Source: CANMUM01 sp965263365 (lineage in GTDB: Bacteria; Pseudomonadota; Alphaproteobacteria; Rhodobacterales; Rhodobacteraceae). From it: a DNA stretch of 64,000 nt. Numbering within the stretch: the first letter of the stretch is position 1; every line of letters begins with the position of its first letter. The stretch lies in NCBI GenBank assembly GCA_965263365.1, contig OZ253672.1:682001-746000 (forward strand). The letters run 5' to 3'. The notes under the pieces were generated by a model. The model saw nothing but the letters and a program-made list of their open reading frames with translations. It did not search any database and was not told the DNA's origin. Position numbers and translations under genes: made by a program. Below are positions 35,812 through 45,122 of this stretch, one piece after another.

Positions 35812-36585
35812 ATGACAACAGCTAAGGAAAATGCGATTGCACTTTACATGGAAGGTATTCGCGATGGTCATTCGGTCGAGGCCGTAAATAAGTACACAGG
35901 CGCACGTTATACACAACACTCAACAGGCGTGAAAGATGGTAAAGAAGGGTTTATCGAATTCTTTGAGCCATTTATCGCCCGAAATCCAGATCGTGATATT
36001 CGGATTTTGCGAGCTTTCCAAGATGGAAACAAAGTGTTTTTGCAGGCCTATCAAAACATAAACAAAGGTGAAGCCGAGTGGGTGACGACTGATTTTTTTG
36101 ACAGTGATGAAGATGGTAAAATTATCGAACACTGGGATGTGATTGCACCGTTTAAGGGCGAAAATCCATCGGGGCGCACACAAGTTGATGGACCTACTGA
36201 GGCTCAAGATCTGGATAAAACAGAGGCGAACCGTGCGCTTGTTGAGGAATTTATTGAAGTTTGCTTGATTGGGCGCAATGCAGAGAAGCTTAAGGACTAT
36301 ATTTCGGAAGATCAATACCTTCAGCATAATCCGGATGTTGCGGATGGATTGGAGAATTTTTACAATTTATGGTCACAACCCAATGATCCATTGAGCTACC
36401 AAGAGAATTTTATGACCGTTGCCGAAGGTAATTTTGTCGCGACCCTTAACCGTGCGCGTTTTGAAGATCAAGATTTGTGTCAGGTTGATATTTTCCGAGT
36501 GGAGAATGGAAAAATTGTCGAGCACTGGGATAATTCAGAACCAGTTCCCCCTCAAGAAGAGTGGGCCAATTCAGGAAAGTTCTAA
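35812..36585 (+). CDS. Double NTF2-like (SnoaL-type) protein between nuoH and nuoI
   Basis: A 257-residue protein formed of two tandem NTF2/SnoaL-like modules. The first runs to about residue 115 and contains YTQHSTGVKDGKEGFIEFFE and GKIIEHWDVIAPF. The second (about 137-257) has YLQHNPDVADGLENFYNLWS and GKIVEHWDNSEPVP. These folds bind small hydrophobic ligands, and some are isomerases or cyclases. It overlaps nuoI by one base, so it is translated with complex I. Its role is unknown. Confidence 0.82.
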   Translation: MTTAKENAIALYMEGIRDGHSVEAVNKYTGARYTQHSTGVKDGKEGFIEFFEPFIARNPDRDIRILRAFQDGNKVFLQAYQNINKGEAEWVTTDFFDSDEDGKIIEHWDVIAPFKGENPSGRTQVDGPTEAQDLDKTEANRALVEEFIEVCLIGRNAEKLKDYISEDQYLQHNPDVADGLENFYNLWSQPNDPLSYQENFMTVAEGNFVATLNRARFEDQDLCQVDIFRVENGKIVEHWDNSEPVPPQEEWANSGKF

Positions 36586-37079
36586 TGACAAAAATCGACT
36601 GGACGCGTGCAACTAAGTATTTCTTTTTGCTGGACTTTATCGGCGGATTTAAGGCCGCGATGCAGGAATATTTTCGCGCGCCAGCGACTTTAAATTATCC
36701 AAACGAGAAAGGGCCTTTGTCGCCGCGGTTTCGTGGCGAGCATGCGTTGAGACGATACCCATCGGGTGAGGAACGGTGCATTGCTTGTAAGCTTTGTGAG
36801 GCCATTTGTCCTGCGCAGGCCATCGTCATTGATGCGGAGCCGCGCGAAGATGGTTCGCGGCGAACGACCCGATATGATATTGATATGACCAAGTGCATTT
36901 ATTGTGGGTTTTGCCAAGAGGCATGCCCCGTTGATGCGATCGTCGAGGGCCCGAATTTTGAATTTGCGACAGAAACGCGTGAAGAGCTTTTTTATAACAA
37001 GGAAAAGCTGCTTGAAAACGGCGCAAGATGGGAGACGCAAATTGCGCATAATCTCGAGCTTGATGCACCTTATCGTTAG
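36585..37079 (+). CDS. nuoI: NADH-quinone oxidoreductase subunit I (NuoI)
   Basis: A 164-residue subunit with two [4Fe-4S] clusters (N6a, N6b): CIACKLCEAICPAQAI and CIYCGFCQEACPVDAI. The N-terminus has the amphipathic helix KYFFLLDFIGGFKAAMQEYF and the standard NYPNEKGPLSPRFRGEHALR. ATG 36585 overlaps the previous stop by one base and has an adequate upstream AGGAAAG. Confidence 0.97.
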   Translation: MTKIDWTRATKYFFLLDFIGGFKAAMQEYFRAPATLNYPNEKGPLSPRFRGEHALRRYPSGEERCIACKLCEAICPAQAIVIDAEPREDGSRRTTRYDIDMTKCIYCGFCQEACPVDAIVEGPNFEFATETREELFYNKEKLLENGARWETQIAHNLELDAPYR

Positions 37080-37088
37080 GAGAATAAA

Positions 37089-37682
37089 TTGATTTTTGCA
37101 CTTGCCTTTTATTTTTGCGCTGCGGTCATTTTGATCTCAGGCTTTTTGGTGGTGATTTCGCGTAATCCAGTTCACTCTGTCCTCTGGCTTATTCTCACTT
37201 TTTTGTCTGCCGTAGGCTTATTTGTTTTGCTGAACGCTGAATTTCTCGCAATGCTCTTGATGATTGTTTATGTTGGAGCGGTCGCGGTTTTGTTCCTCTT
37301 CGTTGTCATGATGTTGGATGTTGATTTTGCAAGTCTTCGTGAAGGTACCATGAAAAATTTAGGCTTTGGAATCTTGCTCGCGATTGTATTTGCGGTCGAG
37401 TTATTATTGGTTGCAAGGGCGGCTGGAACAAGTCAGATTGAGGCGCAAATTCCCATTACTGATGCTGAAAATACATATCAACTCGGCATCGCACTCTATA
37501 CGCAATATCCGTTCGTTTTTTTAGGCTCAGGTTTGGTTCTACTTGTTGCAATGATCGGTGCGATCGTACTGACCATGTCACATCGTAGCGATATTAAACG
37601 TCAAGATGTACTGGCGCAGATGTACAGGGATCCTAAAAAGGCAATGGAGCTTAAAGATGTCAAACCAGGGAAAGGTATTTAA
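37089..37682 (+). CDS. nuoJ: NADH-quinone oxidoreductase subunit J (NuoJ)
   Basis: A 197-residue membrane subunit with five helices. Typical: RNPVHSVLWLILTFLSAVGL and FLAMLLMIVYVGAVAVLFLF, then VVMMLDVDF. The start is TTG, supported by TTAGGAG six bases before it. The next gene, a lipoprotein, begins one base after its stop. Confidence 0.96.
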   Translation: MIFALAFYFCAAVILISGFLVVISRNPVHSVLWLILTFLSAVGLFVLLNAEFLAMLLMIVYVGAVAVLFLFVVMMLDVDFASLREGTMKNLGFGILLAIVFAVELLLVARAAGTSQIEAQIPITDAENTYQLGIALYTQYPFVFLGSGLVLLVAMIGAIVLTMSHRSDIKRQDVLAQMYRDPKKAMELKDVKPGKGI

Positions 37683-37683
37683 G

Positions 37684-38205
37684 ATGGATAAGATTAAGTT
37701 AGCAATATTGGTGGGTGCTTCTGTTGTGCTCAGCGGTTGCAGTGTTTCAAATACTAGCGGTCCATTAAACGTTCAAGGATCGACAAATCATGACGCCGTT
37801 AAAGCCTGTGTTCTCGAAGACGACGCACGAGTTGAAAACTCTCAATTGCCAGATTTCTTTGCTTACACAGATGTAACTCACTACCAAAATGGAAAAATGT
37901 CGATGGTGACCGAATTCGGAAATAAGAATCGCCGCGAAGAAGGTACGTTATATGGTCAAGCCTTTTTGATGAATTGTGCAGATCGAAGTTTTGCTGATAT
38001 TTCATATGATCTTTATAATCCTGAAGACCGTTTACGTTTTCAGACATTCCGTCGTCAGTTGCGCGTGAGCGCGGGCACGGATCAGAACAATTTTGATGAC
38101 ATGGTCAGTTCTGTAAAAAGCGATGGCGCAATCGTGGACGAGGGTGTTCCCTTTTCTGAGGGGAATACGTCTTTTCTCAATTGTCTATGTGCGACCGGAA
38201 ATTAA
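37684..38205 (+). CDS. Lipoprotein between nuoJ and nuoK
   Basis: A 173-residue protein with a clear lipobox (AILVGASVVLSGCSVSN, lipid Cys at residue 19). Mature part has four more Cys, including a C-terminal NCLCATGN. No family recognised. ATG 37684 is chosen because it gives a complete signal peptide; an upstream open frame overlapping nuoJ is not coding. Its place in the operon suggests co-expression with complex I. Confidence 0.78.
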   Translation: MDKIKLAILVGASVVLSGCSVSNTSGPLNVQGSTNHDAVKACVLEDDARVENSQLPDFFAYTDVTHYQNGKMSMVTEFGNKNRREEGTLYGQAFLMNCADRSFADISYDLYNPEDRLRFQTFRRQLRVSAGTDQNNFDDMVSSVKSDGAIVDEGVPFSEGNTSFLNCLCATGN

Positions 38206-38261
38206 AAATTTGAGAGCTAAAAATCAGCATTGCGAATTGATGAGTGCTTGAAAGGAATAAA

Positions 38262-38567
38262 ATGATTGGTATTGGACATTATATCGGATTGTCAGCGATT
38301 TTATTTGTGATTGCGGTGTTTGGTATATTTGTGAATCGAAAAAATATCATTGTAATTTTAATGTCGATTGAGCTGATGTTATTGGCGTGTAATATATCAT
38401 TCGTAGCATTTTCATATCAATTGGGTGATTTGCAGGGGCAGATTTTCACTATGTTTATCTTGACAGTCGCCGCCGCGGAGGCTGCGATTGGACTTGCGAT
38501 TTTGGTGGTCTTTTTCCGAAATCGTGGCTCTGTTGCCGTCGATGACGTGAATATGATGAAGGGGTGA
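38262..38567 (+). CDS. nuoK: NADH-quinone oxidoreductase subunit K (NuoK)
   Basis: A 101-residue three-helix antiporter-like membrane subunit. Seen: IGHYIGLSAILFVIAVFGIF, IIVILMSIELMLLACNISFV (with the key Glu) and FILTVAAAEAAIGLAILVVF (second key Glu). ATG 38262 has GAAAGGA upstream. The extension from 38244 is not part of the family. Confidence 0.97.
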   Translation: MIGIGHYIGLSAILFVIAVFGIFVNRKNIIVILMSIELMLLACNISFVAFSYQLGDLQGQIFTMFILTVAAAEAAIGLAILVVFFRNRGSVAVDDVNMMKG

Positions 38568-38571
38568 GTTT

Positions 38572-40566
38572 ATGGAGACATTACTCAAAATTATTGTTCT
38601 CGCTCCGCTTTTCTCAGCGATTGTGGCTGGCTTTTTCCATCGGCAAATCGGAGACTATGCTGCGCGAATTTTAACAACATCTGTTTTGTTTTTGATCGCG
38701 TTCTTATCTTGGATTGTGTTTTTTCAAAACGTCGAGCCACAAAGTTATGTGATTATGAAATGGCTTCATTCGGGCAGTTTGCAAGCTGACTGGGTCGTCA
38801 GAATTGATCGTTTAACGCAGGTGATGCTGGTTGTAGTGACAAGTGTTTCCGCGCTCGTACACCTTTATTCTAACGGTTATATGGCACATGATGATCAGTT
38901 CAAAGAGGGCGAGAGCTATCGACCACGTTTCTTTTCGTATCTGTCATTTTTTACTTTTGCGATGTTGATGTTGGTAACCTCTGATAACCTCCTTCAAATG
39001 TTTTTCGGATGGGAAGGTGTTGGTGTTGCGTCTTATCTTTTGATTGGTTTTTATTACCGCAAGCAGTCGGCAGGCGCGGCGGCTATGAAAGCTTTTATTG
39101 TCAACCGCATAGGCGATTTTGGATTCGCACTCGGCATATTTGGAATTTACTGGGTAACCGGTTCAATCGAGTTCGACGTTGTTTTTGAATCTGGTAAACT
39201 TCTTGCGGCGATATCGATGCCATTTTTGGGCATGCAAATTAATGCGGCTGAAGCCTTGTGCTTTTTGCTATTTGTTGGTGCGATGGGCAAATCGGCTCAG
39301 TTTATTTTACACACATGGCTTCCCGATGCGATGGAGGGCCCCACGCCGGTTTCAGCACTTATTCATGCGGCCACAATGGTTACGGCGGGCGTATTTTTGG
39401 TTTGCCGAATGTCACCGATTTTTGAATACGCGCCACATGTGCTTATATTTGTGACATTTATTGGGGCGTTTACCGCGTTTTTTGCGGCAAGCGTTGGTTT
39501 GGTTCAAAATGATATCAAGCGCGTGATTGCATATTCAACCTGTTCACAATTGGGTTATATGTTTGTGGCCGCGGGCGTTGGCGCTTATGAATCTGCGATG
39601 TATCATCTATTTACGCATGCTTTTTTTAAGGCGATGTTATTTTTGGGTGCCGGTTCTGTAATTCATGCAATGCATCATGAGCAAGATATGCGCAATTATG
39701 GGGGGTTGCGTCAGAAAATTCCTTACACATTTTATGCCATGCTTCTTGGCACGCTTGCGATTACGGGCGTTGGACTGCCTTTGATTTCAGTTTGGGATGT
39801 GCCGATCGGTTTTTCTGGATTTTTGTCGAAAGATACCATTATTGAAAGCGCATTTGCCGCTGGTGGAACTTTGGGACAGTTCGCATTCTGGACGTTAGTG
39901 TTAGCAGCCGCTATGACGAGTTTTTACAGCTGGCGTTTAATGTTTTTGACATTCTCTGGAGCGCCGCGTGGCGATCAAGATACGCATGATCATGCGCACG
40001 AAAGCCCGCGCGTAATGCTCATTCCGCTTGCGATTTTGGCACTTGGTGCTGTCTTTGCGGGTATGATTTGGTATTTGCCCTTTTTTGGTGGACACGGCGA
40101 ACCTGAAGCGTGGTTCAATGGTGCCATCTATAGCGCTAACCATCATCATATTATCCATGCCGCACATGATGTGCCCAAATGGGTTAAAGTGGCGCCGTTT
40201 ATCGCAATGTCTGTTGGCTTGGGGATTTCGCTATATTTTTATATTGCGTCACCAAGAACGCCAGCCAAATTTAAGGCTCACTTTGAAGGGATTTATATGT
40301 TCTTATTGAATAAGTGGCGTGTCGATGAACTTTATGACTTCTTATTTGTGGAGCCAGTAAAACGGATCGGGAATTTTTTATGGAAAAGAGGCGATGAAGC
40401 CATTGTTGACGGAGCAATTAATGGCATCGCACTTAAAATTATTCCAAATTTAACCCAGCGTTTAGCGCGTTTGCAAAATGGTTTGATTTACACTTATGCA
40501 CTGGCCATGATTTTAGGAATTGGCGGTGTCTTGCTGTGGTTAACTATTCGCTTCGGAGGATTTTAA
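38572..40566 (+). CDS. nuoL: NADH-quinone oxidoreductase subunit L (NuoL)
   Basis: A 664-residue Mrp-antiporter-like proton-pumping subunit with about 16 helices and the long lateral helix at the C-terminus. Seen: QMFFGWEGVGVASYLLIGFY, HTWLPDAMEGPTPVSALIHA, ATMVTAGVFLVCR, and KRVIAYSTCSQLGYMFVAAG. It starts five bases after nuoK. Confidence 0.97.
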   Translation: METLLKIIVLAPLFSAIVAGFFHRQIGDYAARILTTSVLFLIAFLSWIVFFQNVEPQSYVIMKWLHSGSLQADWVVRIDRLTQVMLVVVTSVSALVHLYSNGYMAHDDQFKEGESYRPRFFSYLSFFTFAMLMLVTSDNLLQMFFGWEGVGVASYLLIGFYYRKQSAGAAAMKAFIVNRIGDFGFALGIFGIYWVTGSIEFDVVFESGKLLAAISMPFLGMQINAAEALCFLLFVGAMGKSAQFILHTWLPDAMEGPTPVSALIHAATMVTAGVFLVCRMSPIFEYAPHVLIFVTFIGAFTAFFAASVGLVQNDIKRVIAYSTCSQLGYMFVAAGVGAYESAMYHLFTHAFFKAMLFLGAGSVIHAMHHEQDMRNYGGLRQKIPYTFYAMLLGTLAITGVGLPLISVWDVPIGFSGFLSKDTIIESAFAAGGTLGQFAFWTLVLAAAMTSFYSWRLMFLTFSGAPRGDQDTHDHAHESPRVMLIPLAILALGAVFAGMIWYLPFFGGHGEPEAWFNGAIYSANHHHIIHAAHDVPKWVKVAPFIAMSVGLGISLYFYIASPRTPAKFKAHFEGIYMFLLNKWRVDELYDFLFVEPVKRIGNFLWKRGDEAIVDGAINGIALKIIPNLTQRLARLQNGLIYTYALAMILGIGGVLLWLTIRFGGF

Positions 40567-40569
40567 CCG

Positions 40570-42162
40570 ATGCCGTTTTTACTGACATTTATTACATTTG
40601 CACCGTTTGCGCTCGCGATATTGCTGTTTGTTTTCGGTGGAAAGCCTGAAACAGAAGAGACAATATTGCGGATCAAGCGCGCAAGTTTTTGGACGACGTT
40701 ATTTATCTCCGTGATCGGAATTCTTGCCATTCTCGGTGAGTTTGATCCCCAAGTCAAAGGGTTTCAGTTGGTTGATCAAGCGAATTGGCTGGCCGGGTTT
40801 CAATATAAAATTGGCGTCGACGGCATTTCGGTTCTGTTTGTGTTGCTGACATTATTTTTAATGCCAATTGTGATTGGCGCGAGCTGGAATGTCGGAGAGC
40901 GCATAAAGGAATATCTCATCGCATTTTTGGTGCTTGAGACGTTAATGATGGGTGTTTTTGTCGCGCTTGATATTGTTTTATTCTACGTCTTCTTTGAAGC
41001 GAGTTTAATTCCGATGTTCTTAATTATCGGGATATGGGGCGGAAAAAACCGTATTTATGCGAGTTTCAAATTTTTCCTCTATACGCTCGTTGGCTCATTT
41101 TTGATGCTTGTTGCGATGGTTTACATGATCCGCGTCACAGGCACGTCCGATGTTGAGACGCTCTTTCAGATGCGCGACAAGTTTTCTTCAGAGAATTTTA
41201 AATTTCTTGGCATTACGATTTTGGGCGGGGCGCAAACCCTTTTGTTTTTTGCATTTTTCGCAAGTTTTGCCGTTAAAATGCCAATGTGGCCGTTTCATAC
41301 ATGGTTGCCAGATGCCCACGTTCAAGCGCCCACAGCGGGTTCCGTTGTTCTTGCAGCCATATTGTTGAAAATGGGTGGCTATGGCTTTGTTCGGTATTCA
41401 TTGCCAATGTTCCCTGACGCGAGTTTGATTTGGCAGGATTTTATTTTTTGGTTATCAGCGATTGCGATTGTTTACACGTCTTTGGTGGCGCTTGTGCAAG
41501 AAGACATGAAAAAGCTAATTGCGTATTCATCGGTCGCTCATATGGGCTACGTGACGATGGGTATTTTTACATTTAATCAGCAAGGTCTTGATGGTGCGAT
41601 TTTTCAGATGATTTCTCATGGTTTCATTTCGGCTGCGCTTTTTCTTTGTGTGGGTGTGATCTATGATCGGATGCATACGCGCGATATCAGCGCATTTGGA
41701 GGCCTCGTGATGCGGATGCCGTTTTACGCGCTTGTCTTTATGTTTTTCACGATGGCAAATGTCGGCCTTCCGGGCACTTCTGGATTTATTGGCGAATTTT
41801 TAACATTGGCGGGCACATTTAAGGTAAGCACTTGGACCGCGTTTTTTGCAGCAACCGGCGTGATTTTATCAGCCGCTTATGCGCTTTGGCTATATCGCCG
41901 CGTTGTGTTTGGGGATTTGATCAAGGAAAGTTTGAAGCAAATTCAAGACTTGGAGCGCCGAGAAATATTGCTTTTCGCGCCCCTTGTTGCGGCAACTTTG
42001 ATATTAGGTGTTTATCCAAGTTTTATTCTTGATATTATTTCTCCTGCTGTTGCTACCTTGGTTGAGACACTTCCTGACGCCACGCAAGAATTGGGAGCTT
42101 CGGTTTCTAATTTAGCTGAGCAGGGCACGGAAGCCACCCAAGAAACCGTAGATCATCATTAA
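40570..42162 (+). CDS. nuoM: NADH-quinone oxidoreductase subunit M (NuoM)
   Basis: A 530-residue antiporter-like proton-pumping subunit. Seen: VLFYVFFEASLIPMFLIIGI, FHTWLPDAHVQAPTAGSVVL and KKLIAYSSVAHMGYVTMGIF. The tail after about residue 505 is a hydrophilic Glu/Thr-rich extension ending in His-His. It begins four bases after nuoL. Confidence 0.97.
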   Translation: MPFLLTFITFAPFALAILLFVFGGKPETEETILRIKRASFWTTLFISVIGILAILGEFDPQVKGFQLVDQANWLAGFQYKIGVDGISVLFVLLTLFLMPIVIGASWNVGERIKEYLIAFLVLETLMMGVFVALDIVLFYVFFEASLIPMFLIIGIWGGKNRIYASFKFFLYTLVGSFLMLVAMVYMIRVTGTSDVETLFQMRDKFSSENFKFLGITILGGAQTLLFFAFFASFAVKMPMWPFHTWLPDAHVQAPTAGSVVLAAILLKMGGYGFVRYSLPMFPDASLIWQDFIFWLSAIAIVYTSLVALVQEDMKKLIAYSSVAHMGYVTMGIFTFNQQGLDGAIFQMISHGFISAALFLCVGVIYDRMHTRDISAFGGLVMRMPFYALVFMFFTMANVGLPGTSGFIGEFLTLAGTFKVSTWTAFFAATGVILSAAYALWLYRRVVFGDLIKESLKQIQDLERREILLFAPLVAATLILGVYPSFILDIISPAVATLVETLPDATQELGASVSNLAEQGTEATQETVDHH

Positions 42163-42172
42163 TGAGGCTGAG

Positions 42173-43609
42173 ATGACCACGACAGATATAAATTTATTTC
42201 TTCCCGAACTCCTCCTCGCAGTCTTTGCTATGTTTGGCCTGATATACGGTGTTTTCGCCAAGAGTGAGAACGTTGTGTCGAGAGTTCATAATATGGCCAT
42301 TATCGCCTTGGCGATTAGTGCTTTTTTTGTGTATTCGCAGTCGAGTGAAATTAGTGCCTTTAACGAGATGTTCATAGTCGATCAGTTTTCGCGCTACCTT
42401 AAGCTGCTGATTTTGCTGTCAACGGTGGGTGTGTTGCTCAGCTCGGTGATCTATCTGAAGCGGATAAATATTTATAATATTGAATTTCCGATCTTGGTCG
42501 CGCTCGCCGCGATGGGTATGATGATCATGGTTTCAGCGACCAATTTAATGTCGCTTTACATCGGACTAGAGTTACAGTCACTTGCTTTATATGTGTTGGC
42601 GGCATTTCGTCGTGATAACACGCGTTCTTCAGAGGCCGGAATGAAGTATTTTGTTCTCGGCGCACTTTCATCGGGTCTATTTTTGTTTGGAGCGTCACTT
42701 GTCTACGGATTTACGGGCGCGACAAACTATGAAGATATTGCGAACGCAACAGTTTCTGAGTTGAATATTGGAGTCGTATTTGGCCTTGCGTTTTTGATGG
42801 CTGCAATTGCGTTTAAAATTTCTGCCGCGCCTTTTCATATGTGGACACCTGATGTGTATCAAGGTGCGCCGACAGCGGTCACGGCATTTTTTGCGACGGC
42901 GCCAAAAGTCGCTGCCTTTGGAATGCTGGCGCGATTATGTTTTGAGCCCTTTGTTCACGCGGGTGAGGCTGTTCAGCAAATATTAGTTTTATTGGCGCTT
43001 GTGTCGGTATTTGTGGGCGCGATTGCGGCAATTGGTCAGACAAATATCAAGCGTCTCTTGGCATTTTCTTCCGTATTAAATATGGGTTTTGTTTTGCTTT
43101 CACTCGCTTCCGGCAAAATTGAAGGGGTTTCATCTGCGCTGATCTTTCTTACCATTTACGTGTTTATGACGCTTGCGATATTTGCTTTTGTGATGTCTAT
43201 GGAGCGAGATGGAAAAGAGGTTGTCGAACTTCGTGATCTTGGAATGTTGTCGTTGCGAGCGCCTCTTGTGGCCATTGGGGTGGCAACCATAATGTGGTCT
43301 ATGGCGGGCATCCCGCCACTTGCGGGTTTTGTCGGAAAGCTATTGATATTACAAGTTGCCGTGAATAACGGTCTTGTTTGGCTGGCTGTCGCCACGGTGA
43401 TTGCCTCTGCGATTGGCGCATTTTATTATTTGCGCATGGTATATTTGATGTATTTCGGAGATGAGCCATTACATGATCATGAGCGCAAATGGACATTTAG
43501 CCAAGGGCTCGTATTCGCAGTCGGGACGATATTAATGTATGTTTGGATTTTACGTTTATTTGTGATTGAAAACGCAAGTATTATAGCGGCAGATGCGCTT
43601 ATTGGATAA
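42173..43609 (+). CDS. nuoN: NADH-quinone oxidoreductase subunit N (NuoN)
   Basis: A 478-residue antiporter-like subunit. Seen: LYIGLELQSLALYVLAAFRR, FHMWTPDVYQGAPTAVTAFF and NIKRLLAFSSVLNMGFVLLS. It ends the run of 14 nuo genes. birA follows four bases later, an arrangement common in Rhodobacterales. Confidence 0.97.
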   Translation: MTTTDINLFLPELLLAVFAMFGLIYGVFAKSENVVSRVHNMAIIALAISAFFVYSQSSEISAFNEMFIVDQFSRYLKLLILLSTVGVLLSSVIYLKRINIYNIEFPILVALAAMGMMIMVSATNLMSLYIGLELQSLALYVLAAFRRDNTRSSEAGMKYFVLGALSSGLFLFGASLVYGFTGATNYEDIANATVSELNIGVVFGLAFLMAAIAFKISAAPFHMWTPDVYQGAPTAVTAFFATAPKVAAFGMLARLCFEPFVHAGEAVQQILVLLALVSVFVGAIAAIGQTNIKRLLAFSSVLNMGFVLLSLASGKIEGVSSALIFLTIYVFMTLAIFAFVMSMERDGKEVVELRDLGMLSLRAPLVAIGVATIMWSMAGIPPLAGFVGKLLILQVAVNNGLVWLAVATVIASAIGAFYYLRMVYLMYFGDEPLHDHERKWTFSQGLVFAVGTILMYVWILRLFVIENASIIAADALIG

Positions 43610-43612
43610 TTC

Positions 43613-44329
43613 GTGAGTTCCACTATGAACCTTTATCAGTTTGATGCGCTTGATAGTACGCAAACGCGTGCGAAAACTCTCATTGGCAAGAGCGCTTCTC
43701 CATTTTGTGTGCGGGCGACAACACAATCCGCGGGGAGAGGGCAAGGCGCAAAAAAATGGTTTTCAGAAAAGGGAAATTATTTCGCGAGTTTTGTATGGCC
43801 TTGGGTAGCTGATTTTCAAAAGGCTTCGTTGCTCAGTATTGTTTCAGCATGTGCGCTTTTTGACGTGTTTGAATCACTCAAAATTTCGGGACTAGCTTTT
43901 AAATGGCCAAATGATGTGCTTAGTGATTCAAAAAAGCTAGCAGGTATTCTTCTTGAAGTGGAGCGTCAGCATGTCATTATCGGCATTGGCGTAAATATTG
44001 TCTCCAACCCAAATCGTGACGAGTTACCTGAACGCGCCTTTGACACGACAAAGCTAAGCGATTTGTGTGATGGGATAGACATTGATGATTTTCATTCGCG
44101 CTTTGAGGCTGCATTAATTGCAAATATTGACGAATTTGAGAAATTTGGTTTCGATAATTTTCGGCAGCGAATTCGACAGTGCTTGTGGGCAAGGGCGGAT
44201 TTGGTCTATGAAGGTCAGAATATGAAAAAACTTGTGCGCATATTAGACGTTGATATCGAAGGGGGTCTTGAAATTGATGGCCCAGATGGGCGTCAAAAAA
44301 TTTATTCAGGCGATTTTTATGAATCATAG
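43613..44329 (+). CDS. birA: Biotin-[acetyl-CoA-carboxylase] ligase (BirA, catalytic form)
   Basis: A 238-residue biotin protein ligase that attaches biotin to the carboxyl carrier protein via biotinyl-AMP. Seen: QSAGRGQGAKKWFSEKGNYF (biotin/ATP loop), FKWPNDVLSDSKKLAGILLE and IGIGVNIVSNP. There is no N-terminal DNA-binding domain, so it is not a repressor. The start is GTG at 43613 or ATG at 43625. It is downstream of nuoN and 12 bases before coaX. Confidence 0.93.
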   Translation: MSSTMNLYQFDALDSTQTRAKTLIGKSASPFCVRATTQSAGRGQGAKKWFSEKGNYFASFVWPWVADFQKASLLSIVSACALFDVFESLKISGLAFKWPNDVLSDSKKLAGILLEVERQHVIIGIGVNIVSNPNRDELPERAFDTTKLSDLCDGIDIDDFHSRFEAALIANIDEFEKFGFDNFRQRIRQCLWARADLVYEGQNMKKLVRILDVDIEGGLEIDGPDGRQKIYSGDFYES

Positions 44330-44341
44330 GGGCGCATACTA

Positions 44342-45112
44342 GTGTTACTCGCGATCGATATTGGGAATACGAATTCTTTATTTGCTCTGATTGAGGGTGA
44401 GCAAATACTTCACGAATTTCGTATGCGAACGGATGCCAACCGTACGGCAGACGAATATTTTGTTTGGCTTTCGGCTTTATGCCATGCCAATGGTCTGGCC
44501 TGTGAATTTGAGAATGTCATTTTGAGTTCAACAGTGCCCGCGGCAATTTATAACATTCGCGTTTTAAGTCACAAATACTTTTCTGGAGAGCCATTGATTG
44601 TCGGGAGTAAAAATTGCCCCATCGATATTGAAGTTCGGCTTGATCAGGGAACACGCGCGGGTCCCGACCGTTTGGTCAATGCTATGGCGGGTTTTAAAGA
44701 ATACGGTCCGAACCTAATTATTGTAGATATTGGCACGGCAACAACTTTTGATATCGTAGCGAATGACGGCGCTTATGAAGGTGGAATTATTGCGCCCGGT
44801 GTAAATTTATCTGTCAAGGCGCTTTCAGATGCAGCCGCCGCCTTACCACATGTTGATGTGGCGCGCCCCAATCATGTGGTTGGCAAGAATACCAAAGATG
44901 CCATGCAATCGGGCATTTTCTGGGGCTATAGCGCGATGGTTGAGGGTTTGTGCGCACGGATTGCCGAGGAGCGTAGCGTTGACATGAATATTATATTAAC
45001 GGGTGGTTTGAGCCATCTATTTGCTCATGGCATTAAAAAATATCACGCCCTAGATGGCGACATTACGATCAAAGGACTCATTTTAATTGCGAATAAAATC
45101 AAGGAAAATTGA
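44342..45112 (+). CDS. coaX: Type III pantothenate kinase (CoaX)
   Basis: A 256-residue ASKHA-fold kinase for the first step of coenzyme A synthesis. Seen: LLAIDIGNTNSLFALIEG (phosphate 1), GPDRLVNAMAGF, LIIVDIGTATTFDIVANDG and YEGGIIAPGVNLSVKAL. The start codon is GTG. It lies between birA and the RNase J gene, as in related genomes. Confidence 0.95.
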   Translation: MLLAIDIGNTNSLFALIEGEQILHEFRMRTDANRTADEYFVWLSALCHANGLACEFENVILSSTVPAAIYNIRVLSHKYFSGEPLIVGSKNCPIDIEVRLDQGTRAGPDRLVNAMAGFKEYGPNLIIVDIGTATTFDIVANDGAYEGGIIAPGVNLSVKALSDAAAALPHVDVARPNHVVGKNTKDAMQSGIFWGYSAMVEGLCARIAEERSVDMNIILTGGLSHLFAHGIKKYHALDGDITIKGLILIANKIKEN

Positions 45113-45122
45113 AAGATAAAAG

